Positions 34,747 to 42,418 of a stretch of DNA of 46,505 bases are shown in pieces. Source of the stretch: Solirubrobacteraceae bacterium. Its GTDB lineage: Bacteria > Actinomycetota > Thermoleophilia > Solirubrobacterales > Solirubrobacteraceae. The stretch is from contig JAEMSV010000026.1 of the NCBI GenBank assembly GCA_016462625.1, positions 1-46,505 on the forward strand, given 5' to 3'. Below the pieces are notes generated by a model. That model saw only the letters and a program-made list of their open reading frames with translations, was not told where the DNA came from and made no database searches. The position numbers and the translations under genes were made by a program. Position 1 is the stretch's first letter, and every line of letters begins with the position of its first letter.

Positions 34747-35453
34747 GCGAGCACCGCTTCCGAAGCCGCGAACCCACGCTCGTTCTCAACACACGCGATC
34801 CGCACGAAGTCGTCCGGGCCGGCGGCGGCCGTCGGCTCGATCCGCAGACCCACGGCCGCCGGCTTCCATTCGACAGCTGGATCCAGCGGATGCGGCACCG
34901 AACACAAAAGAACGAGCGTGTCGAGCTCGAAGCGCAGCGTCACTGCGTCGCCCTCGACGGAGTTCCCGGAGACGAACGACAGCTCACCCTCGGGCCCGAC
35001 CGCGACCTTCGTGAACAGGTTCATGTTCGCCACCAGATCGCGCCGGTCCATGCCGTGCTTGGCGAGCTCGATGAGCAGCTGGTCGCGCGCGCCCGGCTGC
35101 CACGAGTTGCGCGCCTCCTGGTAGCCGACGCGGCCCCACTTGGAATCGACCAGCGCCTGCGTCGTGTGCCCCGTGATCGTGTCGTGCCAGCCGACGGTGT
35201 CGGAGATCACGGACGCGAGCACGCGGCCCATGTCGGAGTACAGCGCCACGCCCGTCGTAATGCGCGAGACGTGCTGCGCCTTCAGCGTGTCGGGCATGCA
35301 GTAGCGCTCGCGCAGATCGGACGCCCGGTACAGCAGGCACGCGACATTCGCCCCGCCTTCCAGGTCCGTCAGGGTCAGCGACGTCTCGCGCTTGCAGACG
35401 CGCGACCACGTCGCCGCCGGGGGAAGGACGGCATCGAGGATGGGTTCACTCAT
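34743..35453 (-). CDS. DUF1989 protein, urea-amidolyase-associated protein 1 (carboxyguanidine deiminase subunit)
   Basis: 236 residues, paralogous to the next gene. LTDLEGGANVACLLYRASDLRERY (about 28-51), YSDMGRVLASVISDTVGWHDTITGH (about 73-97) and DLVANMNLFTKVAVG are characteristic of the protein-1 branch; the TCGRHD metal-type motif of the partner is replaced by TVGWHD, so the two subunits are not equivalent. Expected to form a heteromeric deiminase with protein 2. It follows the permease gene by 3 nt. Confidence 0.87.
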   Translation of the reverse strand: MSEPILDAVLPPAATWSRVCKRETSLTLTDLEGGANVACLLYRASDLRERYCMPDTLKAQHVSRITTGVALYSDMGRVLASVISDTVGWHDTITGHTTQALVDSKWGRVGYQEARNSWQPGARDQLLIELAKHGMDRRDLVANMNLFTKVAVGPEGELSFVSGNSVEGDAVTLRFELDTLVLLCSVPHPLDPAVEWKPAAVGLRIEPTAAAGPDDFVRIACVENERGFAASEAVLA

Positions 35454-35456
35454 AGG

Positions 35457-36458
35457 TCAGACCGTTCTGATTCGGGGGTCGGCCCACGCCTGGGCCAGGT
35501 CCACGAGGAAGTTCACGAGGACGTACGCGGTGCCGAGCAGCAGCGTCGCGCCGGTGATCGCGGGGAAGTCCGAGTACGCGATCGACTGGTCGATGTAGAG
35601 GCCGATTCCGGGCCAGGCGAAGATCCGCTCGACCACGACGACGCCGCCGAGCATCAGGCCGACCTGCAGGCCGCCCATGGTCAGCGCGGGACCGGAAGAG
35701 TTGCGCAGTGCGTGCTTGAGGATCACGGTGCGTTCGCGAAGCCCCTTCGACCGCGCCGTGCGCACGTAGTCCTCGCGCTTGACGGCGTCCAGAGACGTCG
35801 ACAGCGTCCGCGCGATCGCCAGCGCCGGCAGCAGCGCCAGCGTCAGCGCGGGCAGGAGCAGGTGCTGCAGCGCATCGATCGTCAGGTCGGGCGTCCCGTT
35901 GAGAATCGAGTCGACGACCAGCAGGTTCGTCGGCCCGTCCGGGACGATGAAGTTGTCGCTCACACGGCCCGAGGCGGGCAGCACGCCCAGCCACGAGTAG
36001 AAGATGACGATCAGCAGCAGCCCCGTGAGGAACGCGGGGATCGACGCGCCGCCGATCAGGAAGACCCGGATGACCCGGCCGGCGCGTCCTCCGCCGGCCA
36101 GGAGCAGTCCGAGCCCGACGCCCATCGCCACCGCCAGCACGAGCGCGCTGAACGCGAGCTCGAACGTCGCGGGAGCGAATTCCTTCAGGTCCGCGGTGAC
36201 CTCGTTGCGGGTGCGCAGGGAGCTCTGGAGGTCTCCCTGCGCCAGCCGCTGCAGGTACTGCGTGAACTGCGCGGGGAGCGGGTCGTCGTAGCCCAGCTCC
36301 GCCTTCTTGGCCTCCACGGCCTCCGGGCTCGCGTTGGCCCCCACCATCGCTCGTGCGGGGTCAGACGGGATCACCGTCTGCAGCACGAAGACGATGCACG
36401 CCAGGCCGAACAGGACGGCCAGGAGAGCGCCGAAGCGCCTGAGGACCAACGCGGCCAT
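35457..36458 (-). CDS. ABC transporter permease, DppB/OppB family
   Basis: 333 residues, six membrane helices with the DppB layout: an N-terminal helix, a periplasmic segment (about 30-95, SDPARAMVGANASPEA), five further helices and the EAA loop DYVRTARSKGLRERTVILKHALRNSSGP (about 232-259) that docks on the ATPase. With the second permease, fused ATPase and lipoprotein it makes one complete dipeptide-type importer. Given the riboswitch and flanking enzymes the cargo is probably a guanidino, ureido or peptide-like nitrogen compound rather than a peptide (inference). Confidence 0.92.
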   Translation of the reverse strand: MAALVLRRFGALLAVLFGLACIVFVLQTVIPSDPARAMVGANASPEAVEAKKAELGYDDPLPAQFTQYLQRLAQGDLQSSLRTRNEVTADLKEFAPATFELAFSALVLAVAMGVGLGLLLAGGGRAGRVIRVFLIGGASIPAFLTGLLLIVIFYSWLGVLPASGRVSDNFIVPDGPTNLLVVDSILNGTPDLTIDALQHLLLPALTLALLPALAIARTLSTSLDAVKREDYVRTARSKGLRERTVILKHALRNSSGPALTMGGLQVGLMLGGVVVVERIFAWPGIGLYIDQSIAYSDFPAITGATLLLGTAYVLVNFLVDLAQAWADPRIRTV

Positions 36459-36462
36459 TGCC

Positions 36463-38037
36463 CTAGTTCCCCCGCTTCAGTGCGGAGAAGTCCACGAGCC
36501 ACGGATAGGCCGGCGTGTTCTGCAGCCCCGTGAGGTTGTCCTGCATGACGAACACGTTCTTCACATCCCCGAGGAGGAAGAACGAGTTGTCGTCGATGAC
36601 GTCCTGCGCGATCTCCTTGTAGATCGGGTCGGCCTGCTCCGGCGGGAGGCTGATCGCCTTGCCGAGGTTCTTGTCGACCGCCTCGTTCTTCACGCCGAAG
36701 AAGTTCAGGCCGCCGGTCGAGGAGAACATGATGCTCGCCCACAGATCCGGGTGAGCGCCATCGGGCGTGTTGGTCATGATCGCCAGGTCCGGCGCGTCCT
36801 TCGGGTTCTTCACCCAGCCGTAGACCTGCGGCAGCTGGACCTCCTTGATGGAGACGTCGTAGCCGATGGTCTTCAGCTGCGCCTGCAGGAGCTCACCGAC
36901 GCGGCGCTGGACGCCGGACTCGTCGGCGGAGTACCCGAGGGTCAGCTTCTTCGTCTTCGCCTTGTCGGCCGCCGCCTTCGCCTTGGCGGGATCCGGCGTG
37001 TACGGGAGCTCCGGCTCACCGGGGAGGAGGCCGGGCGGGTAGATGCCTGTCGACTTCGCGGCGGTGTCGGAGTAGCCCTGCTCGACGAGCTGGTTCGTGT
37101 CGATCGAGGACTGCAGGCCCGCGCGGACCTCCGGGTCGTTGAACGGCGCCTTGTTCGAGTTCACGTAGAGGATGAGCCGCAGGAGCGAGTCCTGCTTCTC
37201 GACCTTGATGTTGTCCGGCAGCGACTCGAGCTCGGAGGCCGGGAAGCCGTGGAGGATGACGTCGAGGTCGCCCTTCTCGAGCTTCAGGCGCTGCGTGCCC
37301 ATGTCAGGCGTGATCGAGATGATCACTTCCTTGAAGTTCGCGGGCGTGCCCCAGTAGTTGTCGTTCTTGGTCAGCGTGTACGCGCTGCCCCGCTTGAACG
37401 ACGACAGCTTGTACGGGCCGGTGCCGTCGCCCTTGGTCTCGAGGAACGTCTGGCCGTAGTCCTTGCCGGCGTTCGTCTCGATCGCCTCCGGGCCGATGAC
37501 CTTCGGGCCCCAGCTCGACGCCATGTAGTGCAGGAACGGCGTGACCTTGTTCTTCAGCTCGATGACGAACGTCGTGTCGTCCGTGCACGTCATCGACTTG
37601 ACGTCCGCGAGCATCCAGGCGGGAGCCGCGTCGACGTCGACGCGCCGCTCGAAGGCGGCCTTCACCGAGTCGCACGTCATCTTCGGGCCGGAGTGGAACA
37701 CCACGTCGTCGCGGAGCGTGAACGTGTAGGTCTTGCCGTCGTCGGAGATCTCGTACTTCGTGGCGAGGTTCGGGACGATGTCGAGGGTGCCCGCCTTGTA
37801 CTTCAGGAGGCCCTCGTACTGGCTGAGGAGCACGCCGTTGCCCTCGATGTCGTAGAAGACGTCCGGGTCCGGGACGGACATGTCGCCGAGGTACGGGATG
37901 CGCAGCGTGGTGCTGTCGCCGCCGCTGGCGGTGGTCGAGGCGGTGTCCTTCTTCTCCGCCGATCCGCAGCCGACGCCGGCCATGGCGGCGGCCCCGGCAG
38001 CGAAGACCGCCAGGATCTTCTGGGTCCTACGGGTCAT
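36463..38037 (-). CDS. ABC transporter substrate-binding lipoprotein (family 5), copy 1
   Basis: 524 residues. Lipoprotein signal MTRRTQKILAVFAAGAAAMAGVGC with the lipobox cysteine C24. SBP_bac_5 domain: YEGLLKYKAG, YEISDDGKTYTFTLRDDVVFHSG, GTGPYKLSSF, NYWGTP. Membrane-anchored receptor of the importer encoded around it (4 nt before the permease gene at 36458; ATG overlaps the stop of the gene upstream). It is a clear paralog of the lipoprotein at 43232, sharing GSAEKKD after the lipobox and MSVxDPDxFYDxEGN. Controlled by the guanidine riboswitch. Confidence 0.94.
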   Translation of the reverse strand: MTRRTQKILAVFAAGAAAMAGVGCGSAEKKDTASTTASGGDSTTLRIPYLGDMSVPDPDVFYDIEGNGVLLSQYEGLLKYKAGTLDIVPNLATKYEISDDGKTYTFTLRDDVVFHSGPKMTCDSVKAAFERRVDVDAAPAWMLADVKSMTCTDDTTFVIELKNKVTPFLHYMASSWGPKVIGPEAIETNAGKDYGQTFLETKGDGTGPYKLSSFKRGSAYTLTKNDNYWGTPANFKEVIISITPDMGTQRLKLEKGDLDVILHGFPASELESLPDNIKVEKQDSLLRLILYVNSNKAPFNDPEVRAGLQSSIDTNQLVEQGYSDTAAKSTGIYPPGLLPGEPELPYTPDPAKAKAAADKAKTKKLTLGYSADESGVQRRVGELLQAQLKTIGYDVSIKEVQLPQVYGWVKNPKDAPDLAIMTNTPDGAHPDLWASIMFSSTGGLNFFGVKNEAVDKNLGKAISLPPEQADPIYKEIAQDVIDDNSFFLLGDVKNVFVMQDNLTGLQNTPAYPWLVDFSALKRGN

Positions 38038-38900
38038 CGAGTGTTCCTTTGGTCGAGCCGGCGGTTGATGGAGTCGCCGAGGAGATTTGCCGCAAGCGCC
38101 AGCAGTGCCACGGCAGCGGCAGGAGCGATCGGCACCCAGGGGTGGCCGAACAGGTACTGGAGGCCGCGCGCGCTCATGGCTCCGAGCTCAGGCGCGGGTG
38201 GCGGGGCGCCGAGGCCGATGAACGACAGGCCGGCCAGGGCGAGGATGAGGTTTCCGACGTCGAGCGACATCGTCACGATCACGGGCGCCGCAGCGCCGGG
38301 GAGGAGGTGCTTGAGGACGAGCCGCGTGCGGCTGACGCCGGCGAGCTTCGCGGCCTCGGCGTGCGGCCGGGCGGCGAGCGCGCGGACCTCGCCGCGCACG
38401 ATCCGCGCGTACCAGGGCCACCACACGATGGAGAGCGCGATCAGCGTGTTGCGCAGGCTCGGGCCCATCGCGGCGACGACGGCGATCGCGAGGACCGGCG
38501 CCGGCAGCGACAGGAAGAGGTCCGTGATGCGCATCAGGACCATGTCGACCTTGCCGCCGAACGCGCCGGCGATGGCGCCGATGGTGCCGCCGACGATCGT
38601 GCCGAGCAGGATCACGCCGAGCGCGGCGAACCACGAGGTCCGCATGCCGATGAGGATCCGGCTGAAGACGTCACGGCCGATCTCGTCGGTGCCGAACCAG
38701 GCATCGGGCGACGGGGACTGCAGCGCGCCGACCGGGTTGACGTCGGTGCCGCCGTACGGCGCCAGGACCGGCGCGATGAGGATGACGAGGCTGAGGATCG
38801 CCAGCGGGATCAGCGCGTGCCAGACGGTGTCGCCCTTCAGCGCCCTCGGGGCGATCTCCGGGCGGCCGCGCCAGAAGCGGGAGGTGGGGATCGTCGTCAT
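38034..38900 (-). CDS. ABC transporter permease, DppC/OppC family
   Basis: 288 residues from the ATG at 38900. N-terminal cytoplasmic tail, first helix LIPLAILSLVILIAPVLAP, the DppC hallmark FGTDEIGRDVFSRILIGMR (about 69-87), and the EAA loop HAEAAKLAGVSRTRLVLKHLLPGAAAP. Pairs with the DppB-type permease. Overlaps both neighbours by 4 nt (ATGA). The longer open frame upstream is a shadow of the ATPase gene. Confidence 0.92.
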   Translation of the reverse strand: MTTIPTSRFWRGRPEIAPRALKGDTVWHALIPLAILSLVILIAPVLAPYGGTDVNPVGALQSPSPDAWFGTDEIGRDVFSRILIGMRTSWFAALGVILLGTIVGGTIGAIAGAFGGKVDMVLMRITDLFLSLPAPVLAIAVVAAMGPSLRNTLIALSIVWWPWYARIVRGEVRALAARPHAEAAKLAGVSRTRLVLKHLLPGAAAPVIVTMSLDVGNLILALAGLSFIGLGAPPPAPELGAMSARGLQYLFGHPWVPIAPAAAVALLALAANLLGDSINRRLDQRNTR

Positions 38901-40720
38901 GCGAACACCGCCATCTCGTGGACCTCGGGAACCGCCGCGATCAGCTCGCGCGTGTAGGGGTGCTGCGGGTTGGTGAAGAGCTCCTCGGTGGCCGCGCGTT
39001 CGACGACGACGCCCCGCTGCATGACCATCACCTCGTCGGCGACCGCGCGCGCGGCGGCGAGGTCGTGGGTGACGAAGAGCAGCGCGATGTCGAGCGTCTC
39101 GCGCAGGTGGCAGAGCAGGTTCAGGACCTGGGCGGCGAGCGAGACGTCGAGGGCGCTGACGGGCTCGTCGCAGGCGAGCAACGCCGGAGGGACGGCGATC
39201 GCACGGGCGATGGCGGCGCGCTGACGCTGGCCGCCACTCAGGGCTCGGGGGACCGCGGTCGCGGCCTCGGCGGGAAGCCCGACGGCCTCGAGCGTCGCGG
39301 CGACCCGCGGCGCGCGCTCGGCCTGCGGCACGTCGAGCGCGAGCAGGCGCTCCTCGATCTGCTTGCCGATCGGCATCCACGGCGTGAGCGACGCGCCGGC
39401 GTCCTGGAAGATCATCTGCGGCGGCGCGCCGGGCCCGAGCTGCACCGTGCCCTCGGTCGGCTCCAGCAGGCCGACGATCATCCGCAGCAGCGTCGACTTG
39501 CCCGATCCGGACTCGCCGACGATCGCCATCGAGCCCGCGTGCGGGAGCGAGAGGTCGACCCCGTTGACCGCGTAGAACGGCTCGGGCCGCTTCGCGAACG
39601 GGAAGGGCTTCGGCCGCTCGAAGGTGCGGACCGCGCCGGTCACGACGACCGCCGGCTCGGGCGGATTGCCGAGGACCATGCCGGGCGCGGCCGCGGCGGT
39701 CGGGGCCTTGAGGAGGATGGGGTCGCGCCGGCCGGCGTGCGGACCGCCGATCGGCCAGCGGGTCAGGACGCCGGGGTGGTGGCACTCGTCGCGGCGCTCA
39801 CCGAACAGGTGGATCGGGACGGGGCTCGCGCACTCGGCGTCGGCCGCCGGGCAGCGCGGGGCAAAGGCGCAGCCGGCGATCGGGTTGCGCGGGTCCGGCG
39901 GACGGCCGGGAAGCGTGGGAAGGTCGCCGCCGGCGATGGCGCCGTCGAGCCGCGGCCGGCTCGCGAGCAGGCCGACGGTGTACGGGTGGTGCGGCTCGGA
40001 GAGGATCTGCGCGGCGGTGCCCTCTTCGACGATCCGGCCGGCGTACGCGACGGCGATCCGGTCGCAGATCCGGGCGGCGACGCCGAGGTCGTGGGTGACG
40101 AGCAGCAGCGCGACGCCGCGCTCGCGGGAGGCCTCGGCGAGCAGGTCGAGGACCTTCGCCTGGACCGTCACGTCGAGCGCGGTGGTCGGCTCGTCGGCGA
40201 CGATCAGGCGCGGGTTCCTCGACAGGGCCATCGCGATCATCACCCGCTGGCGCAGGCCGCCCGACAGCTCGTGCGGGTACGCCTTCGCCTTGTGCTCGGG
40301 CTCGGGGATCCCGGTCGCGCCGAGCATCGCGGCGACCTCCTCCTCGGTCGCGCCGCCTGCCGCCTCGGCGACCTGGCGGCCGATCCGCATCGACGGGTTC
40401 AGCGAGCCCATCGGGTCCTGGAAGATCGCGCTGATGTACGAGCCGCGGCGGGCGCGCATCGCCTCCTCGCCGGCGGTCACCATGTCGATCCCGTCCAGCA
40501 GCGCCACGCCCTCGATCCGCGGCTCGGGCTTCGTCGGCAGCAGGCCGAGCGCGGTCAGGCCGAGCACGCTCTTGCCCGAGCCCGACTCGCCGACCAGGCC
40601 GACGACCTCACCGGGGGCGATCCGCAGTGACGCGCCGCGCACCGCGTGCACGTCGCCGCCCGTGGAGGCGAACGTGACGTGCAGATCCTGCACGTCGAGG
40701 ACGGGGTCGACCGCGCTCAC
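38897..40720 (-). CDS. Fused ABC transporter ATPase (DppD-DppF type)
   Basis: 607 residues with two complete ABC domains. Domain 1: Walker A GESGSGKS (about 44-51), signature LSGGLRQRV, Walker B IVADEPTTALD, followed by the oligopeptide-type C-terminal cysteine cluster (GCAFAPRCP ... ADAECASP ... DECHHPG), which may hold an Fe-S cluster. Domain 2 (from about 360): GESGSGKST, LSGGQRQRAAIARA, LLACDEPVSALD. Fusion of DppD and DppF explains why there is no second ATPase gene. Start GTG at 40720 overlaps the stop of the hydrolase gene (GTGA). Confidence 0.94.
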   Translation of the reverse strand: MSAVDPVLDVQDLHVTFASTGGDVHAVRGASLRIAPGEVVGLVGESGSGKSVLGLTALGLLPTKPEPRIEGVALLDGIDMVTAGEEAMRARRGSYISAIFQDPMGSLNPSMRIGRQVAEAAGGATEEEVAAMLGATGIPEPEHKAKAYPHELSGGLRQRVMIAMALSRNPRLIVADEPTTALDVTVQAKVLDLLAEASRERGVALLLVTHDLGVAARICDRIAVAYAGRIVEEGTAAQILSEPHHPYTVGLLASRPRLDGAIAGGDLPTLPGRPPDPRNPIAGCAFAPRCPAADAECASPVPIHLFGERRDECHHPGVLTRWPIGGPHAGRRDPILLKAPTAAAAPGMVLGNPPEPAVVVTGAVRTFERPKPFPFAKRPEPFYAVNGVDLSLPHAGSMAIVGESGSGKSTLLRMIVGLLEPTEGTVQLGPGAPPQMIFQDAGASLTPWMPIGKQIEERLLALDVPQAERAPRVAATLEAVGLPAEAATAVPRALSGGQRQRAAIARAIAVPPALLACDEPVSALDVSLAAQVLNLLCHLRETLDIALLFVTHDLAAARAVADEVMVMQRGVVVERAATEELFTNPQHPYTRELIAAVPEVHEMAVFA

Positions 40721-41328
40721 GCCGTCGCGACCTGCTTCCCGCTGTACGCGGCGAAGGCGGCGAGCGTCTCGTCGCTGGTGACGAGCGCGTCGCGCTGCAG
40801 GTACTCCATGGCGTTCAGGGACGCCTGGTGCGCCTCGAACGACGACCCGCCGACGCAGTCGGTGACGACGCGCAGGTGGTAGTCGTGCTGGTGCGCGTCG
40901 GCGAACGTGTAGTGCACGCAGACGTCGGTCAGCGCGCCGATGAGGACGAGCGTGTCGGCCTTGTAGGCCTTCAGCACGAGCTCGAGCTCGGTCGCGAAGA
41001 ACGCGCTGTAGCGGCGCTTGCGGATCAGGTACTCGTCGGGCAGCGGCTCGAAGCCCTCGGCGAGCTCGGTCGCCTCGTCGCCCTCGAGCCCGTGGATGGT
41101 CTCGCTGCCGTCCAGCTCGCGGCCGAAGTCGATGAGCGTCCGCTTGTGGACCTCCTGGATGAAGATCGGCGGGATGCCCGCCTCGCGGGCCGCCTTGACG
41201 ATCTCCAGCGAGCGCGCCTGACGCTCCTCGCCGCCGTCCATGATCGGGATCCCGCAGGCCTCCTGGCCCATGGTCTCCCCCTTCTGAATGTCGATGACGA
41301 CCAGTGCCGTCGTACCGATGAGCTCCAT
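40717..41328 (-). CDS. Isochorismatase-like cysteine hydrolase, candidate amidase of guanylurea/biuret type
   Basis: 203 residues, first gene after the riboswitch. The triad is visible: D13 (VVIDIQKG), K104 (IRKRRYSAFF) and C137 (GALTDVCVHYT, with the cis-peptide before TD). The family covers nicotinamidase, maleamate amidase, N-carbamoylsarcosine amidase, biuret hydrolase and guanylurea hydrolase. Because the operon responds to guanidine and encodes carboxyguanidine deiminase and allophanate hydrolase, an enzyme that frees ammonia from guanylurea, biuret or a related N-carbamoyl/guanidino amide fits best; this is inference. GGGGG lies 8 nt before the ATG. It has no signal peptide, so it acts after import. 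Confidence 0.85.
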   Translation of the reverse strand: MELIGTTALVVIDIQKGETMGQEACGIPIMDGGEERQARSLEIVKAAREAGIPPIFIQEVHKRTLIDFGRELDGSETIHGLEGDEATELAEGFEPLPDEYLIRKRRYSAFFATELELVLKAYKADTLVLIGALTDVCVHYTFADAHQHDYHLRVVTDCVGGSSFEAHQASLNAMEYLQRDALVTSDETLAAFAAYSGKQVATA

Positions 41329-41355
41329 GCGAAAAGCCCCCTAGAAACGCGAAAT

Positions 41356-41382
41356 GCCCGGCAGATCAAAGATCTCCCGGGC
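41356..41382 (-). terminator. Expression-platform hairpin of the guanidine riboswitch
   Basis: On RNA, GCCCGGGAGATC-UUU-GAUCUGCCGGGC: 12-nt arms with a single mismatch and a 3-nt loop. Its 5' arm is the conserved GCCCGGGAGA at the 3' edge of the aptamer, so hairpin and ligand-bound aptamer exclude each other, the standard OFF hairpin of ykkC elements. It lacks a strong U-tract (AUUUCGCGUUU follows), as is common in high-GC bacteria. Confidence 0.7.
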
Positions 41383-41473
41383 TTTTATCCCTCCGTGTAA
41401 GCCGGCCTATGTGCGGTGGTCGGCTCGCCCTCTCGGACCAGACTCGCCTTGCTGCGGCGACGGAACCCTAGGG
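41373..41473 (-). ncRNA. Guanidine-I riboswitch (ykkC subtype 1)
   Basis: Reading the minus strand from 41473, the conserved blocks of this aptamer occur in order: CCCUAGGGUUCCG (41473-41461), UCUGGUCCGAGAGGGCGAG (about 41444-41426) and ACACGG followed by GGGAUAAAAGCCCGGGAGA (about 41397-41373). These are the nucleotides forming the guanidinium pocket and its enclosing helices. The class activates guanidine carboxylase, deiminase and exporter genes. It lies 45 nt upstream of the hydrolase ATG with an overlapping OFF hairpin, so guanidine should switch the whole operon (41328 to 30489) on. This is the strongest functional clue for the locus. Confidence 0.95.
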
Positions 41474-41519
41474 CGATATGAAGGTTCCCCCGCTTCGAGG
41501 TGCGCGCCTACCCACCACA

Positions 41520-41537
41520 GGTCCAAAGTCCTGGACC
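41520..41537. promoter_or_regulatory. Perfect dyad between riboswitch and regulator gene
   Basis: GGTCCA-aagtcc-TGGACC is an exact 6-bp inverted repeat with a 6-nt centre, in the divergent promoter region between the guanidine operon and the GntR/FCD gene. Candidate operator, position suited to controlling either direction. Promoters of the riboswitch transcript were not identified. Confidence 0.4.
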
Positions 41538-41593
41538 CGCGTTTGTACACAGCGTCGGATACAGGAGCGCGACGAATCTCAGCGGGGCCGCGT

Positions 41594-41599
41594 TAGGGT
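41594..41599 (+). promoter_or_regulatory. -10 hexamer TAGGGT, likely leaderless promoter of the FCD regulator
   Basis: TAGGGT fits TAnnnT and is followed by exactly 7 nt and then the ATG at 41607. Transcription would start on the start codon. Confidence 0.45.
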
Positions 41600-41606
41600 G
41601 GCGGTC

Positions 41607-42338
41607 ATGTCGTCAGACCAGACCGCGGGATCGCCTCCGGCGTTCGCGCAGATCGCCCGGGCCGAGCGTCTCTCCGACAAGGTGGCCAGCGCGCTGACCG
41701 AGTCCATCCTCGATGGAACGATGCGCGTGGGCGACAAGCTGCCGCCGGAGCGGGAGCTGTGCGAGCAGTTCGGCGTGTCGCGCCCGGTCGTGCGCGAGGC
41801 GGTCCGTTCGCTGATCGCGAAGGGGCTGCTCGCCGACCACCCGCGGCGCGGCCACGTCGTCGCCGCGCTGGAGCCGGGCGCCGTCACCGAGTCGCTGATG
41901 CTCTACGTGCGTGGACATGAGCTCGACTACGCGCATCTGCTGGAGATCCGCGCGGTGCTCGAGGTCGAGGCCGCCGGCTACGCGGCGGAGCGCGCCACCG
42001 ACACGCAGGTCGAGGCGCTACGGGCTGCGTTCGCGGGCCTCGCGGACGGGATGGAGCCACGCGAGGCGGCCGAGGTCGACGTCGGCTTCCATCGCGCGAT
42101 CGCGGAGGCGACGGGCAACGCGTTCTTCGTGATCCTCATCGACGCGCTGCGCGAGCCGCTGATCGACGCGCAGCTTCCCACGCTGGCCGACCCGAAGATC
42201 GTGAAGACCGCGCGCCGCGCGCACAAGAAGATCCTCACGGCGATCGCCGACCACGACGCGGCCGCGGCCCGTGACGCGATGCGCGCCCACCTCGATCTGG
42301 CCGAGCGCCAGATGCGGGAGAAGCTCAGCGCCTCTTAG
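41607..42338 (+). CDS. GntR-family regulator, FCD subfamily
   Basis: 243 residues. N-terminal winged helix (about 20-90; LTESILDGTMRVGDKLPPERELCEQFGVSRPVVREAVRSL) and C-terminal FCD ligand domain with the metal-binding pattern D/H in EVDVGFHRAIAE, H in RRAHKKIL and H in AMRAHLDLAE. FCD regulators usually sense small organic acids. It is divergent from the guanidine operon and first in the plus-strand operon. The open frame before 41607 runs through the intergenic region and is not coding. A GTCAGACCA word inside its first codons resembles the operator-like motifs downstream, so it may be autoregulated. Confidence 0.92.
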   Translation: MSSDQTAGSPPAFAQIARAERLSDKVASALTESILDGTMRVGDKLPPERELCEQFGVSRPVVREAVRSLIAKGLLADHPRRGHVVAALEPGAVTESLMLYVRGHELDYAHLLEIRAVLEVEAAGYAAERATDTQVEALRAAFAGLADGMEPREAAEVDVGFHRAIAEATGNAFFVILIDALREPLIDAQLPTLADPKIVKTARRAHKKILTAIADHDAAAARDAMRAHLDLAERQMREKLSAS

Positions 42339-42360
42339 CCGCGCTTCCGGGCGGTTGTAA

Positions 42361-42374
42361 TATTGTCAGACCAA
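42361..42374. promoter_or_regulatory. Operator-like motif TATTGTCAGACCAA
   Basis: An imperfect palindrome (TTGTC-A-GACCAA) of the FCD/GntR operator type (compare TNGTCnnACNA), overlapping a TAATAT -10-like hexamer (42358-42363) 45 nt before the next gene. The same word, with one change, recurs at 43190-43203 before the next gene but one. Likely binding site of the adjacent FCD regulator. Confidence 0.55.
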
Positions 42375-42418
42375 GTGTCGTCCGCACGGGCGGCACGTGT
42401 CTGCGAATCCGGAGCGCC

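Noticed and set aside
41356..41382. Canonical intrinsic terminator with U-tract
   Set aside because: The hairpin is strong but followed by AUUUCGCGUUU, not a U-run; it is annotated only as the riboswitch OFF hairpin.
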